A stretch of DNA of 28,423 bases from CAZOHN01 sp964579325 (lineage in GTDB: Bacteria; Pseudomonadota; Alphaproteobacteria; Rhodobacterales; Rhodobacteraceae): NCBI GenBank assembly GCA_964579325.1, contig CAZOHN010000022.1, positions 1 through 28,423 on the forward strand, written 5' to 3'. Positions 16,524 through 24,158 of this stretch are shown here, piece by piece (position 1 is the first letter of the stretch; the number at the start of each line of letters is the position of its first letter). Both the position numbers and the translations under genes were made by a program. The notes under the pieces are model-generated. The model saw only the letters and a list, made by a program, of their open reading frames with translations. It did not search any database and had not been told where the DNA came from.

Positions 16524-17272
16524 CCCGCGTCGGCGCGCAACAAGCGTGCGCGCGAGGGCGGAATTGCGCGGATCTCGAGGCCGGTGAACACATGCATGGT
16601 GCCAAGGTCGCGGTCGACGACGGCATGATCGCTCACCCAGCCGCCCATCACGAGGTAGGTGCGCAATAGCGGCGGCATCCCCAGCATCGCGCGCCTCGCA
16701 TCGGGCTTGCGTCGGCGGAACAGCCGCGCGAAGCGGAACACCTCCGGCGCCTTTACCCTTGGCAGCCAGCGGCGCGGGGCGACGTGGCGTTCGGAGAGGA
16801 GCGCGAAGGCGTCCATGAACCCGTCGGCCTCGGTGCCCAGGAAGGACGAGCAGCCGAACAGCATCTCGACCCCCTCCCGGTCGACATAGGCCGTCATCGC
16901 CCCCCAGGCCACGCGCAGGATATCGGGGTCGCGCCATTCGGGATGGATGCAGAACCGCCCCATCTCGACCATGCGGCCCTCGTAGCGCTGCAACGCCGCG
17001 AGGTCGTAGTATTGGGCGGAATAGCTTCGCGAGATCTCGCAGCCCCCCGACAGGGGAAGGAGGCGGAAGCAGCATGCAAGGGTTCCCGTCCTCTCGTCCT
17101 CGACAAGGACGTGACGGCAGATCGCATCGAAGCCGTCCGCATCGCGCTCGCTGTCGCGGTGGCCGCCACGGGCGGCGATGAAAGCGAGGTAACGCAGGCG
17201 CTGGGCCCGGATCAGGTCCTCGTCGGTCTCGGCGAAGCGGGCGCGGTAACGCCCATTTGTCAGCGAGAGCAT
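16520..17272 (-). CDS. olsB: L-ornithine N-alpha-acyltransferase (GNAT fold)
   Basis: The 250-residue protein matches OlsB, which transfers a 3-hydroxyacyl group from acyl-ACP to ornithine, the first step of ornithine-lipid synthesis at the inner membrane. Supporting features are the N-terminal RYRARFAETDEDLIRAQRLRY, the segments CRHVLVED, EISRSYSAQYYDL and EMGRFCIHPEWRDPDILR, and the C-terminal MGGWVSDHAVVDRDLGTMHVF. AAGGAGG lies ten bases before the ATG. The partner acyltransferase olsA is not adjacent here, so the second step must be encoded elsewhere. Its stop lies inside the same CTAG as the dsbB stop. This phosphorus-free lipid is often induced by phosphate limitation in the group, but no Pho box was identified here. 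Confidence 0.88.
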   Translation of the reverse strand: MLSLTNGRYRARFAETDEDLIRAQRLRYLAFIAARGGHRDSERDADGFDAICRHVLVEDERTGTLACCFRLLPLSGGCEISRSYSAQYYDLAALQRYEGRMVEMGRFCIHPEWRDPDILRVAWGAMTAYVDREGVEMLFGCSSFLGTEADGFMDAFALLSERHVAPRRWLPRVKAPEVFRFARLFRRRKPDARRAMLGMPPLLRTYLVMGGWVSDHAVVDRDLGTMHVFTGLEIRAIPPSRARLLRADAG

Positions 17273-17376
17273 CGGGAGAACGCCTCCTTGCCTTGGCCGG
17301 GCCTGCCATACCGTCTAGATATGCGTCGTTGTCCGTCTACACACAAGATGTGACACGGCATTGACGGGAGACGTGC

Positions 17377-17772
17377 ATGATCGACAAGATAGTGAAGTCG
17401 GACGAGGACTGGCGTTCACACCTGAGCGACCTTGCCTACAAGGTGACGCGTCTGCATGGCACCGAGCGCGCGTTCACCCATGACAGCTTCCCCAAGGCGC
17501 CGGGCACCTACCGATGCGTCTGCTGCGGGGCCGCACTGTTCGACCAGTCTCACAAGTTCGACAGCGGCACCGGGTGGCCGTCGTTCTGGCAGCCGCTCGA
17601 CCCAGACATGGTGGGCGAGAAGGAAGACCGAAGCTGGTTCATGCGGAGGACCGAGGTCCACTGCAACCGATGTGATGCGCACCTGGGGCATGTCTTTCCC
17701 GACGGGCCCGCGCCGACGGGGTTGCGCTACTGCATCAATGGCGTCGCGCTGAGGTACGAGCCGGAAGAATGA
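17377..17772 (+). CDS. msrB: Peptide methionine-R-sulfoxide reductase
   Basis: The 131-residue enzyme repairs methionine-R-sulfoxide in proteins in the cytoplasm. Zinc ligands are two CxxC pairs, Cys47/Cys50 and Cys96/Cys99. The catalytic Cys119 is in RYCING. The segment DSGTGWPSF has Thr where E. coli MsrB has its resolving Cys63 (SGCGWPSF), so this is a variant without the classical resolving Cys; Cys49, within CVCC, is an extra cysteine that might substitute. GGGAGA lies just before the ATG. It is divergent from olsB, with about 104 bases shared between the two starts, and convergent with the BamE gene. Confidence 0.96.
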   Translation: MIDKIVKSDEDWRSHLSDLAYKVTRLHGTERAFTHDSFPKAPGTYRCVCCGAALFDQSHKFDSGTGWPSFWQPLDPDMVGEKEDRSWFMRRTEVHCNRCDAHLGHVFPDGPAPTGLRYCINGVALRYEPEE

Positions 17773-17780
17773 AACCGGCA

Positions 17781-17803
17781 GGCGCGCGTTCCTGACGTGC
17801 GCC
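17781..17803. terminator. Bidirectional terminator-like hairpin between msrB and bamE
   Basis: GGCGCGCGT (17781-17789) pairs with ACGTGCGCC (17795-17803), nine pairs including one G-U, around the five-base loop TCCTG. It lies in the 39 bases between two convergent stop codons. There is no U-tract on either strand, so termination is likely but not certain. Confidence 0.5.
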
Positions 17804-17811
17804 GATCGGGG

Positions 17812-18267
17812 TCAGTCGACGAACTGATCCGCGCGAATCCGGCCAAGGCTGCTCAGAAGCTGGCGGATCAGGGTCACGTTGCGGATGTTCGTGGAGGTCA
17901 CGCGGCGCGAAAGCGTGACGACCTGGCCATCGTCAAGCGTGAAGCGCTCGATGTTCTCGACGACGCCGTCCGCATCGAAGGAAATGGCGACGACCTGCCG
18001 GTCGACTTCCTGCGGTGCCCGCCAGGCTACCGTCTCGCGGCGGCTCCGTACGTAGAAGAAGGCTCCATCGCTCATCAACCCTGCGGCCGAAGGCCGACCG
18101 ATCACGGTGGTTACCGTGGCGCGCGTATCCTCGCCGACCTGGATCGCGGCAAGATCGTCGTCGGAGGGAACATATCCGTGATTGCGGACGATTGGCGTGC
18201 ATCCGACGAGTGCGAGTAGACCCAGCGCGGCGACGAGCCCCGCGATCCGCTGCCCCAGCCTAGTCAT
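17812..18267 (-). CDS. bamE: Outer membrane assembly lipoprotein, BamE (SmpA/OmlA) family
   Basis: This encodes 151 residues from the ATG at 18267, preceded by GAGGGCGGC. The signal peptide ends at lipobox ALVGC with Cys23. The BamE fold follows: NHGYVPSDDDLAAIQVGEDTRATVTTVIGRPS is the conserved helix-turn segment. The strands after it include GAFFYVRSRRE and VVAISFDADGVVENIERF. In the Bam complex this lipoprotein helps fold beta-barrel proteins into the outer membrane. Length is typical for alphaproteobacterial members, longer than E. coli BamE (113). It is divergent from the yceD-rpmF-plsX cluster, an arrangement common in Rhodobacterales. Confidence 0.9.
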   Translation of the reverse strand: MTRLGQRIAGLVAALGLLALVGCTPIVRNHGYVPSDDDLAAIQVGEDTRATVTTVIGRPSAAGLMSDGAFFYVRSRRETVAWRAPQEVDRQVVAISFDADGVVENIERFTLDDGQVVTLSRRVTSTNIRNVTLIRQLLSSLGRIRADQFVD

Positions 18268-18381
18268 GCCGCCCTCTTGCCTCACGTTCCCTGCCCTTGC
18301 TATCCCGCTTAGTGAAAATCCCGCGCGCCTTCAAGGAAGGAACGCGCGACCCTCTGGATCGACCTCGCCACGGAGCGTGCC

Positions 18382-18957
18382 ATGCCGCCTTCACCCGGAC
18401 CATTCCGTCAGGCCGACCTCGGCCGCAGGTCGCCACTGGCGTTCCACGTCGAGTTCGATGCGGCGGAACGAGCGGCGCTCGCGGCGGATCTCGGCATCGA
18501 GGCGATCCGCAAGCTCAGGTTCCTGGGTGAGCTTCATCCGGAGGGCACGCGCGACTGGCGGCTCGAGGGCCATCTGGGGGCGACGGTCGTGCAGGCCTGC
18601 ATCGTCACACTGGCACCTGTCGTTACCCGTATTGACGAGAATGTCACGCGCCGGTTCGTTGCGGACGCAAGTGCGCCGCCGCCCGGCAGTGAAATCGAGA
18701 TGCCGGAGGATACCGACACCGAACCGCTCGGTCCGGCGATCGACCCCGCGGTGGTGATGGCCGAAGCACTCGCGCTGGCGCTGCCGGACTATCCGCGCGC
18801 ACAGGGGGTCGAAACCGCCGACATCCTGGTGACGGAGCCCGGGGTCGTGCCGCTGACAGAGGCCGAGGTGCACCCGTTCGCGGCCCTGGCCGCACTGCGC
18901 AAGGACACATCAGACGATGATGATGTCGATGGGGGGAGCGCTCCCGGCAAGGCCTGA
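18382..18957 (+). CDS. yceD: YceD/DUF177 family protein
   Basis: The 191-residue protein has the family core: an N-terminal strand-rich part, then LEGHLGATVVQACIVTLAPVVTRIDENVTRRF, and the acidic middle (EMPEDTDTEPLG) followed by AEALALALPDYPRA. The C-terminus LAALRKD leads to an acidic tail, another usual trait. YceD proteins are small cytoplasmic proteins linked by constant synteny to rpmF; a role in ribosome or rRNA biology has been proposed. A CGGAG site precedes the ATG by about seven bases. The gene is followed by 192 bases with a likely promoter before rpmF. Confidence 0.92.
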   Translation: MPPSPGPFRQADLGRRSPLAFHVEFDAAERAALAADLGIEAIRKLRFLGELHPEGTRDWRLEGHLGATVVQACIVTLAPVVTRIDENVTRRFVADASAPPPGSEIEMPEDTDTEPLGPAIDPAVVMAEALALALPDYPRAQGVETADILVTEPGVVPLTEAEVHPFAALAALRKDTSDDDDVDGGSAPGKA

Positions 18958-19011
18958 TCGGACCCTGTCGCGCAGCCAGCGTTTCGCTGCCGGTCGAGCC
19001 AGAGAAAGCGC

Positions 19012-19039
19012 TTGCGTCCTGACCGATTCCCAGTATTTT
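19012..19039 (+). promoter_or_regulatory. Candidate sigma-70 promoter for rpmF-plsX
   Basis: CTTGCG...: -35 TTGCGT (19012-19017) and -10 TATTTT (19034-19039), spacer 16 bases, about 110 bases before rpmF. It lies in the 192-base gap after yceD, where I see no gene. The match is partial, so it is tentative. Confidence 0.4.
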
Positions 19040-19149
19040 CCCGGCCTCGTTTGCAAGACGGGTTGGACTCGCCGCGCCGTTCGGGCGTATGTGGTGCCGG
19101 ACCCTGAACTCCGGGCCATAGCGTGCCCCGAATAACCTGAGGAACTGAC

Positions 19150-19356
19150 ATGGCCGTTCAACAGAACCGCGTGACGCGCTCCCGCCGGAACATGCGCCGG
19201 GCCCACGACGCGCTCGTGGCCGCAAATCCGAATGAGTGCAGCAACTGCGGCGAGCTCAAGCGCCCGCACCACGTCTGCCCGTCCTGCGGGCACTACGACA
19301 ACCGCGAAGTGGTCGCCCAGGCGGCCGAGATTGATCTCGACGAAGACGCGGCCTGA
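19150..19356 (+). CDS. rpmF: Ribosomal protein bL32
   Basis: The protein has 68 residues and begins MAVQQNRVTRSRRNMRRAHD, the usual basic N-terminus of bL32. It carries a zinc ribbon with all four Cys (30, 33, 43, 46), so this is the zinc-binding form. The C-terminus is acidic (EIDLDEDAA), common in Rhodobacterales. It is a component of the large ribosomal subunit near the peptidyl-transferase region. A GAGGAACTGAC ribosome site precedes the ATG. plsX follows after 29 bases. Confidence 0.98.
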   Translation: MAVQQNRVTRSRRNMRRAHDALVAANPNECSNCGELKRPHHVCPSCGHYDNREVVAQAAEIDLDEDAA

Positions 19357-19385
19357 GGCGTCGGCCCAGGCCGCCCCCGCACCCC

Positions 19386-20507
19386 ATGTCCCTTGCACAC
19401 GACACCGAGGGTGCGGCGGCAGGCAATGCGACCGTGATTTCCGTCGATGCGATGGGTGGTGACCGCGGCCCAGTCGCGGTCGTGACCGGCCTGTCCTACG
19501 CTGTGGACGACTGTCCGGGCGTGCGCTTCCTGCTGCACGGGCCGGAAGACGAATTGCGACGGCTCGTAGCGAAGCGCCGGAACCTTGCCGGCAGGGTGGA
19601 TATCCGTCATTCCGACGGCGTGGTGACGATGGGCGAGAAGCCAAGCCACGTCATGCGCCACGGCAAAGGCACCTCAATGTGGTCCGCCATCGATGCGGTG
19701 AAGGACGGCGAGGCTGCGGTCTGCGTGAGTTGCGGCAACACCGGCGCGCTGATGGCGCTGTCGATGGTGCGGCTGCGGAAACTCGACGGCGTCAACCGGC
19801 CCGCGATCGCCTGCCTCTGGCCGTCGCGCAACAGCGGCGGGTTCAACCTCATGCTGGACGTGGGTGCCGACATCCGTGCCGACGAGACTGACCTGCTGCA
19901 ATATGCGCTGATGGGCGCCTCCTATGCACGAAACGGTCTCGGCATTGCCAATCCGCGCGTTGGTGTCCTCAATGTCGGCACCGAAGAGCACAAGGGTCGC
20001 GCCGAACTGAAGGCCGCGCATGACCTGATCTCGGCCTCGGCGGAGGCGGGCGGCTTCCAGTTCGTCGGCTTCGTCGAAGGTGGCGACATCCCCTCGGCAC
20101 GCGTGGACGTGATCGTGACCGACGGTTTCACCGGCAACGTCGCCCTCAAGACCGGCGAGGGCACCGCGTCGCTGATCCGCGAGTTCCTCGGCGAGGCGTT
20201 CAAGGCGACCCCGCTCAGCCGGATTGCGGCCCTCCTCGCGCTTACCTCCCTGCGGCGCCTGCAGAAGCGGATCGACCCGCGCCGCGTGAATGGCGGCGTG
20301 TTCCTAGGGCTGAACGGCACGGTGGTGAAATCGCACGGCTCGGCCGATGCGACAGGTGTCGCGGCTGCGGTGGCGCTCGCGTTCAAGCTCGCCCGCTCCG
20401 GCTTTCAGGAGCGGCTTGCGGCCCGGGTTGCATCGGCTGTCGGCGCAGTTCAGGATGCCGGCGCGGCCGGAGCGGCCGCTGGGGCGAGGGACGGGTCCGG
20501 GGCATGA
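19386..20507 (+). CDS. plsX: Phosphate acyltransferase PlsX
   Basis: The 373-residue enzyme converts acyl-ACP to acyl-phosphate for the first acylation of glycerol-3-phosphate in phospholipid synthesis. The N-terminal ISVDAMGGDRGP, SCGNTGALMA, NVGTEEHKG and the later IVTDGFTGNVALKTGEG are characteristic. Length is slightly above the 356 residues of E. coli because of a short N-terminal extension and an Ala/Gly-rich tail. There is no convincing ribosome site before the ATG at 19386, so translation may depend on coupling to rpmF; a GTG at 19432 would give a shorter N-terminus. It overlaps fabH by four bases (ATGA). Confidence 0.97.
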   Translation: MSLAHDTEGAAAGNATVISVDAMGGDRGPVAVVTGLSYAVDDCPGVRFLLHGPEDELRRLVAKRRNLAGRVDIRHSDGVVTMGEKPSHVMRHGKGTSMWSAIDAVKDGEAAVCVSCGNTGALMALSMVRLRKLDGVNRPAIACLWPSRNSGGFNLMLDVGADIRADETDLLQYALMGASYARNGLGIANPRVGVLNVGTEEHKGRAELKAAHDLISASAEAGGFQFVGFVEGGDIPSARVDVIVTDGFTGNVALKTGEGTASLIREFLGEAFKATPLSRIAALLALTSLRRLQKRIDPRRVNGGVFLGLNGTVVKSHGSADATGVAAAVALAFKLARSGFQERLAARVASAVGAVQDAGAAGAAAGARDGSGA

Positions 20508-21475
20508 CGACACGCGCCGTTGTAAGGGGCGTCGGGCACTATCTGCCCGCGAGGGTCGTGCCCAACGCCGAGTTCGAGAAGACACTCGACACCACTGACG
20601 AGTGGATCCGCGCCAGGACCGGGATCGAGCGACGCCATTTCGCGGCCGAAGGGGAAACAACCTCTCAGCTCGCAACACAGGCCGCCCGAGCCGCTCTGGA
20701 CGATGCCGGCCTCGGCCCTTCGGACGTCGACGCGATCATACTTGCCACCTCAACGGCCGACATGACCTTCCCGTCTGCAGCGACGATGGTGCAGGCCGAG
20801 CTTGGCATGACGAACGGCTTTGCCTTCGACGTGCAGGCGGTCTGCGCCGGCTTCGTCTACGCGCTGGCGCAGGCGAATGCGCTGATCCTGTCCGGTGCGG
20901 CCCGGCGGGTACTGGTGATCGGAGCAGAGACCTTCTCGCGCCTGATGGATTGGACCGACCGGGGCACCTGCGTCCTTTTCGGCGACGGCGCCGGGGCGGT
21001 GCTTCTGGAGGCGGCGGAAGGCACGGGAACCAATGCCGACAGGGGTATCCTTGCCTCTGACCTGCATTCGGACGGACGGTTCCGCGAATTGCTCTACGTC
21101 GATGGCGGCACCTCGACGGGCACCACGGGGCACCTGCGAATGCAGGGCAAGGAAGTCTTCCGCCACGCCGTCGAAAAGCTGGCCCAGACGGCCCATGCGG
21201 CACTCGACAAGGCGGGACTGACCTCGGCGGACGTCGACTGGATCGTGCCGCACCAGGCGAACCTCCGGATCATCTCGGCTACGGCCCAGCGGATGCAGGT
21301 CCCGATGGAGCGGGTGGTCGTGACGGTGCAGGAGCACGGCAATACATCGGCGGCATCGATTCCCCTTGCGCTGTCGGTCGGACGCGATCGCGGGCAGATC
21401 GAAGCGGGCGATGTGATCGTGACCGAGGCGATCGGCGGCGGTCTGGCTTGGGGATCGGTCGTCCTGCGCTGGTGA
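20504..21475 (+). CDS. fabH: Beta-ketoacyl-ACP synthase III
   Basis: The 323-residue condensing enzyme starts fatty acid synthesis by joining acetyl-CoA to malonyl-ACP. The catalytic triad is visible: Cys114 in AVCAGF, His250 in HQANLRI and Asn280 in HGNTSAAS, matching Cys112, His244 and Asn274 of E. coli. Glycine-rich FGDGAGAVLLE and the C-terminal GGGLAWGSVVLRW are standard. Its start overlaps plsX by the ATGA tetranucleotide, with GAGGGACGGG upstream, so the two lipid genes are co-translated. Acyl-CoA preference (acetyl or branched) cannot be read directly. Confidence 0.97.
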   Translation: MTTRAVVRGVGHYLPARVVPNAEFEKTLDTTDEWIRARTGIERRHFAAEGETTSQLATQAARAALDDAGLGPSDVDAIILATSTADMTFPSAATMVQAELGMTNGFAFDVQAVCAGFVYALAQANALILSGAARRVLVIGAETFSRLMDWTDRGTCVLFGDGAGAVLLEAAEGTGTNADRGILASDLHSDGRFRELLYVDGGTSTGTTGHLRMQGKEVFRHAVEKLAQTAHAALDKAGLTSADVDWIVPHQANLRIISATAQRMQVPMERVVVTVQEHGNTSAASIPLALSVGRDRGQIEAGDVIVTEAIGGGLAWGSVVLRW

Positions 21476-21563
21476 GCGTGCTTTCGCCGCTTTCCGCAAG
21501 TACCTGTTATTGACTCGGAAATTTGCATCCCTCATGCTCGCCGGAATTCCCGGGGGGACAGAG

Positions 21564-21866
21564 ATGGGTGACAAGACGCTGACACGGATGGACTTGTCCG
21601 AGGCCGTGTTCCGCGAGGTGGGACTCTCGCGCAACGAATCCGCTGAACTCGTGGAGACGGTACTCAGGCACATGTCCGACGCTCTGGCGCGTGGCGAGAC
21701 CGTGAAGATCTCGTCGTTCGGCACCTTTTCGGTGCGCGACAAGGGCCCGCGCGTGGGACGCAATCCCAAGACCGGCGAGGAGGTTCCGATCCAGCCGCGC
21801 CGTGTGCTGACCTTCCGTCCCTCGCACCTGATGAAGGATCGCGTGGCTGACGGAAACCGCGGCTGA
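21564..21866 (+). CDS. ihfA: Integration host factor subunit alpha
   Basis: This encodes 100 residues from the ATG at 21564, which matches the family N-terminus (KTLTRMDLSEAVFREVGLSR); an ATG at 21510 would add 18 residues not seen in IHF. The fold is the HU/IHF dimer: helices 1-2, ETVKISSFGTFSVRDKGPRVGRNPKTGEEV, the DNA-binding arm with Pro near its tip (GEEVPIQPRR), and VLTFRPSHLMKDRV. It bends DNA at specific sites with IhfB, acting in transcription, replication and recombination. It sits in the rpmF-plsX-fabH-ihfA-merR order that is typical of this bacterial group. Confidence 0.96.
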   Translation: MGDKTLTRMDLSEAVFREVGLSRNESAELVETVLRHMSDALARGETVKISSFGTFSVRDKGPRVGRNPKTGEEVPIQPRRVLTFRPSHLMKDRVADGNRG

Positions 21867-21882
21867 GGCAGGCAGGAGCCGT

Positions 21883-22788
21883 ATGGACAAGTCTCCCGAC
21901 GCATTCCGCACCATCTCGGAGGTTTCCGAGTGGCTTGATACGCCAGCCCACGTGCTGCGGTTCTGGGAGAGCCGCTTTACCCAGGTTAAGCCGGTGAAGC
22001 GCGCCGGCGGGCGGCGCTACTACCGTCCGGCGGACATCGCCCTTCTGGGCGGCATCAAGAAGCTGCTGCATGAGGATGGGCTGACGATACGCGGCGTGCA
22101 GAAGATCCTCCGTGAGGAGGGTGTGCGCTATGTTGCCTCCCTTGCGCCGCCGTTCGACGAGATCGCTGCCGAGGTGGAGGAAGACCTCAAGTCCGTCGTG
22201 GACGAGATCCAGCCGCTGGACACGCCCGATACCGAGGCGGAGATCCTGCGCTTTCCCGAGGCAGCACCACCGGCCACCGCGCCACCGGCTGATCCGCCGT
22301 CGGCGGACATGCAGTCGGCCCCTGCTGTGCGCCGGGAGGCGGACCCCGCCCCGACGACGTCCCAGCCGGATCTTTTCCACGAACCCGAGTCCGCGCCGGT
22401 TCGGGAAGCTCCGCCCTCCGCGCCCGTCGAAGCTGCAGAAGAGGCCGCGGGGGAGACTGATCAGGGACCTCCCGTCGACGAGGATGTCCGGGGCGCCTCC
22501 GGACAGGAATTCGACGGTGCCGCCGACTCAGTTCCCGGGCACCGCGCCGACAGCGAGCCTTTCCTCGCAGAGCCCGAACCCCATGAGTCCCCAGAGGTTG
22601 CGGCTTCCGCCCAGGTTCCCGGCGACCCGGACGACCATGACCCGATGTTCGCAGCGCCCGTACCTCTGTTTCCGATCCGCAATCCGACTGCTGCCGGGGA
22701 GCGGTTGCGGGCGTCGCCGGCCGAAGCTCAGGCCGCGCTCTCCCGGTTGCGCGCGTTGCGAGACCGGATGGCGATCTACGCGCGCTGA
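21883..22788 (+). CDS. MerR-family transcriptional regulator with long disordered tail
   Basis: The 301-residue protein has an N-terminal MerR winged helix-turn-helix (about residues 8-80): TISEVSEWLDTPAHVLRFWESRF, then GGRRYYRPADIALLGGIKKLLHEDG. Residues about 85-110 are helical. The remainder (about 120-260) is Pro/Ala/Glu-rich and predicted disordered, ending with a short conserved helix LSRLRALRDRMAIYAR. There is no metal-binding cysteine cluster, so it is not a metal sensor of the classical type; the effector is unknown. GCAGGAG lies four bases before the ATG, 16 bases after ihfA, consistent with one operon. This gene after ihfA is conserved in Rhodobacterales. Confidence 0.9.
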   Translation: MDKSPDAFRTISEVSEWLDTPAHVLRFWESRFTQVKPVKRAGGRRYYRPADIALLGGIKKLLHEDGLTIRGVQKILREEGVRYVASLAPPFDEIAAEVEEDLKSVVDEIQPLDTPDTEAEILRFPEAAPPATAPPADPPSADMQSAPAVRREADPAPTTSQPDLFHEPESAPVREAPPSAPVEAAEEAAGETDQGPPVDEDVRGASGQEFDGAADSVPGHRADSEPFLAEPEPHESPEVAASAQVPGDPDDHDPMFAAPVPLFPIRNPTAAGERLRASPAEAQAALSRLRALRDRMAIYAR

Positions 22789-22932
22789 TCTGTGCGCGGC
22801 CCGGTTCGGTGCCAATAACTTGCCCACCTTGTAGCAGACAGGCCCGACCTCTACTCGGCGTTGGCCCACCCGGCGAAGCAAGCCGCATTCCGCCTTGCCA
22901 CGGCCCGCAAAACCGGTATGTATCGCGCCGTT

Positions 22933-23010
22933 CGGGCCGTAGCGCAGCCTGGTTAGCGCGTCCGTCTGGGGGGCGGGAGGTCGTGAGTTCGAATCTCACC
23001 GGCCCGACCA
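22933..23010 (+). tRNA. tRNA-Pro (anticodon GGG)
   Basis: The acceptor arms CGGGCCG and CGGCCCG pair fully and are followed by ACCA (encoded CCA). The D arm is GCGCAGCCTGGTTAGCGC. The anticodon stem TCCGT/GCGGG closes the loop CTGGGGG, giving anticodon GGG. The T-loop GTTCGAATC is standard. It lies 144 bases after the merR gene, as in related genomes. Confidence 0.97.
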
Positions 23011-23018
23011 TGAAGACC

Positions 23019-23046
23019 CCGCCCGCCCGGTTCACCTGGCGGGCGG
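23019..23046 (+). terminator. Intrinsic terminator of tRNA-Pro
   Basis: CCGCCCGCC (23019-23027) and GGCGGGCGG (23038-23046) form a perfect nine-pair GC stem with a ten-base loop. It is followed by CGTCG and then TTTT. It starts eight bases after the tRNA, so it should end that transcript; dcd begins just after it. Confidence 0.7.
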
Positions 23047-23074
23047 CGTCGTTTTCCGGGGAAGGATGACAGCG

Positions 23075-24148
23075 ATGGCCGGTGTGCTTCCCGATTCCCG
23101 GCTTCGCGAGCTGATCCTGACCGGCGCGGTCTCGGCCTTCGAGGAAGTAAGCGATGCGCAGGTGCAACCAGCCAGCCTCGATCTGAGGCTAGGCGACGTC
23201 GCCTACCGCGTGCGCGCGTCGTTCCTTGCCGCCGGCCGGACGGTCGCCGAGCGGATCGCCGAGTTCGAGATGCACCGGATCGACCTGCGGGCGGGCGCAG
23301 TTCTGGAGAAGGGCTGCGTCTACATCGTGCCCCTGATGGAACGGCTCGCCTTGCCCGACGGCATCGAAGCCGCAACCAACGCCAAGAGCTCGACCGGGCG
23401 GCTCGACTTGCTGACCCGCACGATCATCGATGGCGGAGCGGAATTCGATCGCGTCGCTCCGGGATATGCCGGCCCGCTCTACGCCGAGATATGCCCTCGC
23501 TCGTTCTCGGTGCTGGTGCGGCCGGGGATGCGGCTCAACCAGATCCGGTTCCGCGAAGGCGCGGCCCGACTGTCGGACGCCGACCTCCGCGCGCTCCACG
23601 CCGAAACCCCCCTCGTTTCCGACGATGCCGTGATCGACGACGGCCTCGGCTTCTCGGTCGATCTCAGGCCGTCCGAGGGCGATCTCGTGGGCTGGCGGGC
23701 GAAGCCCCATACCGGCGTGATCGACCTCGACCGGATCGGCCATTACCCCCCAGCCGACTTCTGGGAGGAGGTGCGGGCCGACCGTGGCCGCATCATCCTG
23801 GACCCCGGCGCGTTCTACATCCTCGTCAGCCGTGAGGCCGTGACGATCCCCCCGGGTTTTGCTGCCGAGATGGCACCCTATGTCGCAATGGTGGGCGAGT
23901 TCCGGGTGCACTACGCGGGCTTCTTCGACCCGGGATTCGGTTGGGCCGAGGCGGGCGGCCTTGGGTCACGCGGGGTGCTGGAAGTGCGCTGCCACGAGGC
24001 GCCCTTCGTGCTCGAACACGGGCAGATCGTCGGGCGTCTGGTCTACGAGCGCATGTCGTCCCCTCCGGACCGGCTCTATGGCGCCGGGCTCTCGTCGAAC
24101 TACCAGGGTCAGGGGCTCAAGCTTTCCAAGCACTTCCGCGCCGACTGA
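23075..24148 (+). CDS. dcd: 2'-deoxycytidine 5'-triphosphate deaminase, long two-domain form
   Basis: The 357-residue enzyme supplies dUTP from dCTP for thymidylate synthesis. It is about twice the usual Dcd length (about 190 residues) and has two dUTPase-like halves: the first carries QPASLDLRLG and NAKSSTGRLDLLTRTI, the second has IILDPGAFYILVSREAV, FDPGFGW and EVRCHEAPFVLEHGQIVGRLVYERM. This long form occurs in alphaproteobacteria. The first half holds the SSTGR-type active-site loop. The ATG at 23075 is preferred because GGGGAAGG stands nine bases upstream; the ATG at 23066 directly abuts that site. It is convergent with comEC, ten bases apart. Confidence 0.92.
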   Translation: MAGVLPDSRLRELILTGAVSAFEEVSDAQVQPASLDLRLGDVAYRVRASFLAAGRTVAERIAEFEMHRIDLRAGAVLEKGCVYIVPLMERLALPDGIEAATNAKSSTGRLDLLTRTIIDGGAEFDRVAPGYAGPLYAEICPRSFSVLVRPGMRLNQIRFREGAARLSDADLRALHAETPLVSDDAVIDDGLGFSVDLRPSEGDLVGWRAKPHTGVIDLDRIGHYPPADFWEEVRADRGRIILDPGAFYILVSREAVTIPPGFAAEMAPYVAMVGEFRVHYAGFFDPGFGWAEAGGLGSRGVLEVRCHEAPFVLEHGQIVGRLVYERMSSPPDRLYGAGLSSNYQGQGLKLSKHFRAD

Positions 24149-24158
24149 GGTGCCGTGC

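Noticed and set aside
18917..19135. Small plus-strand frame between yceD and rpmF
   Set aside because: It starts inside yceD, has no ribosome site or family resemblance, and covers the likely rpmF promoter.
22809..23069. Small plus-strand frame before dcd
   Set aside because: It runs across tRNA-Pro and its terminator, so it cannot be a real gene.
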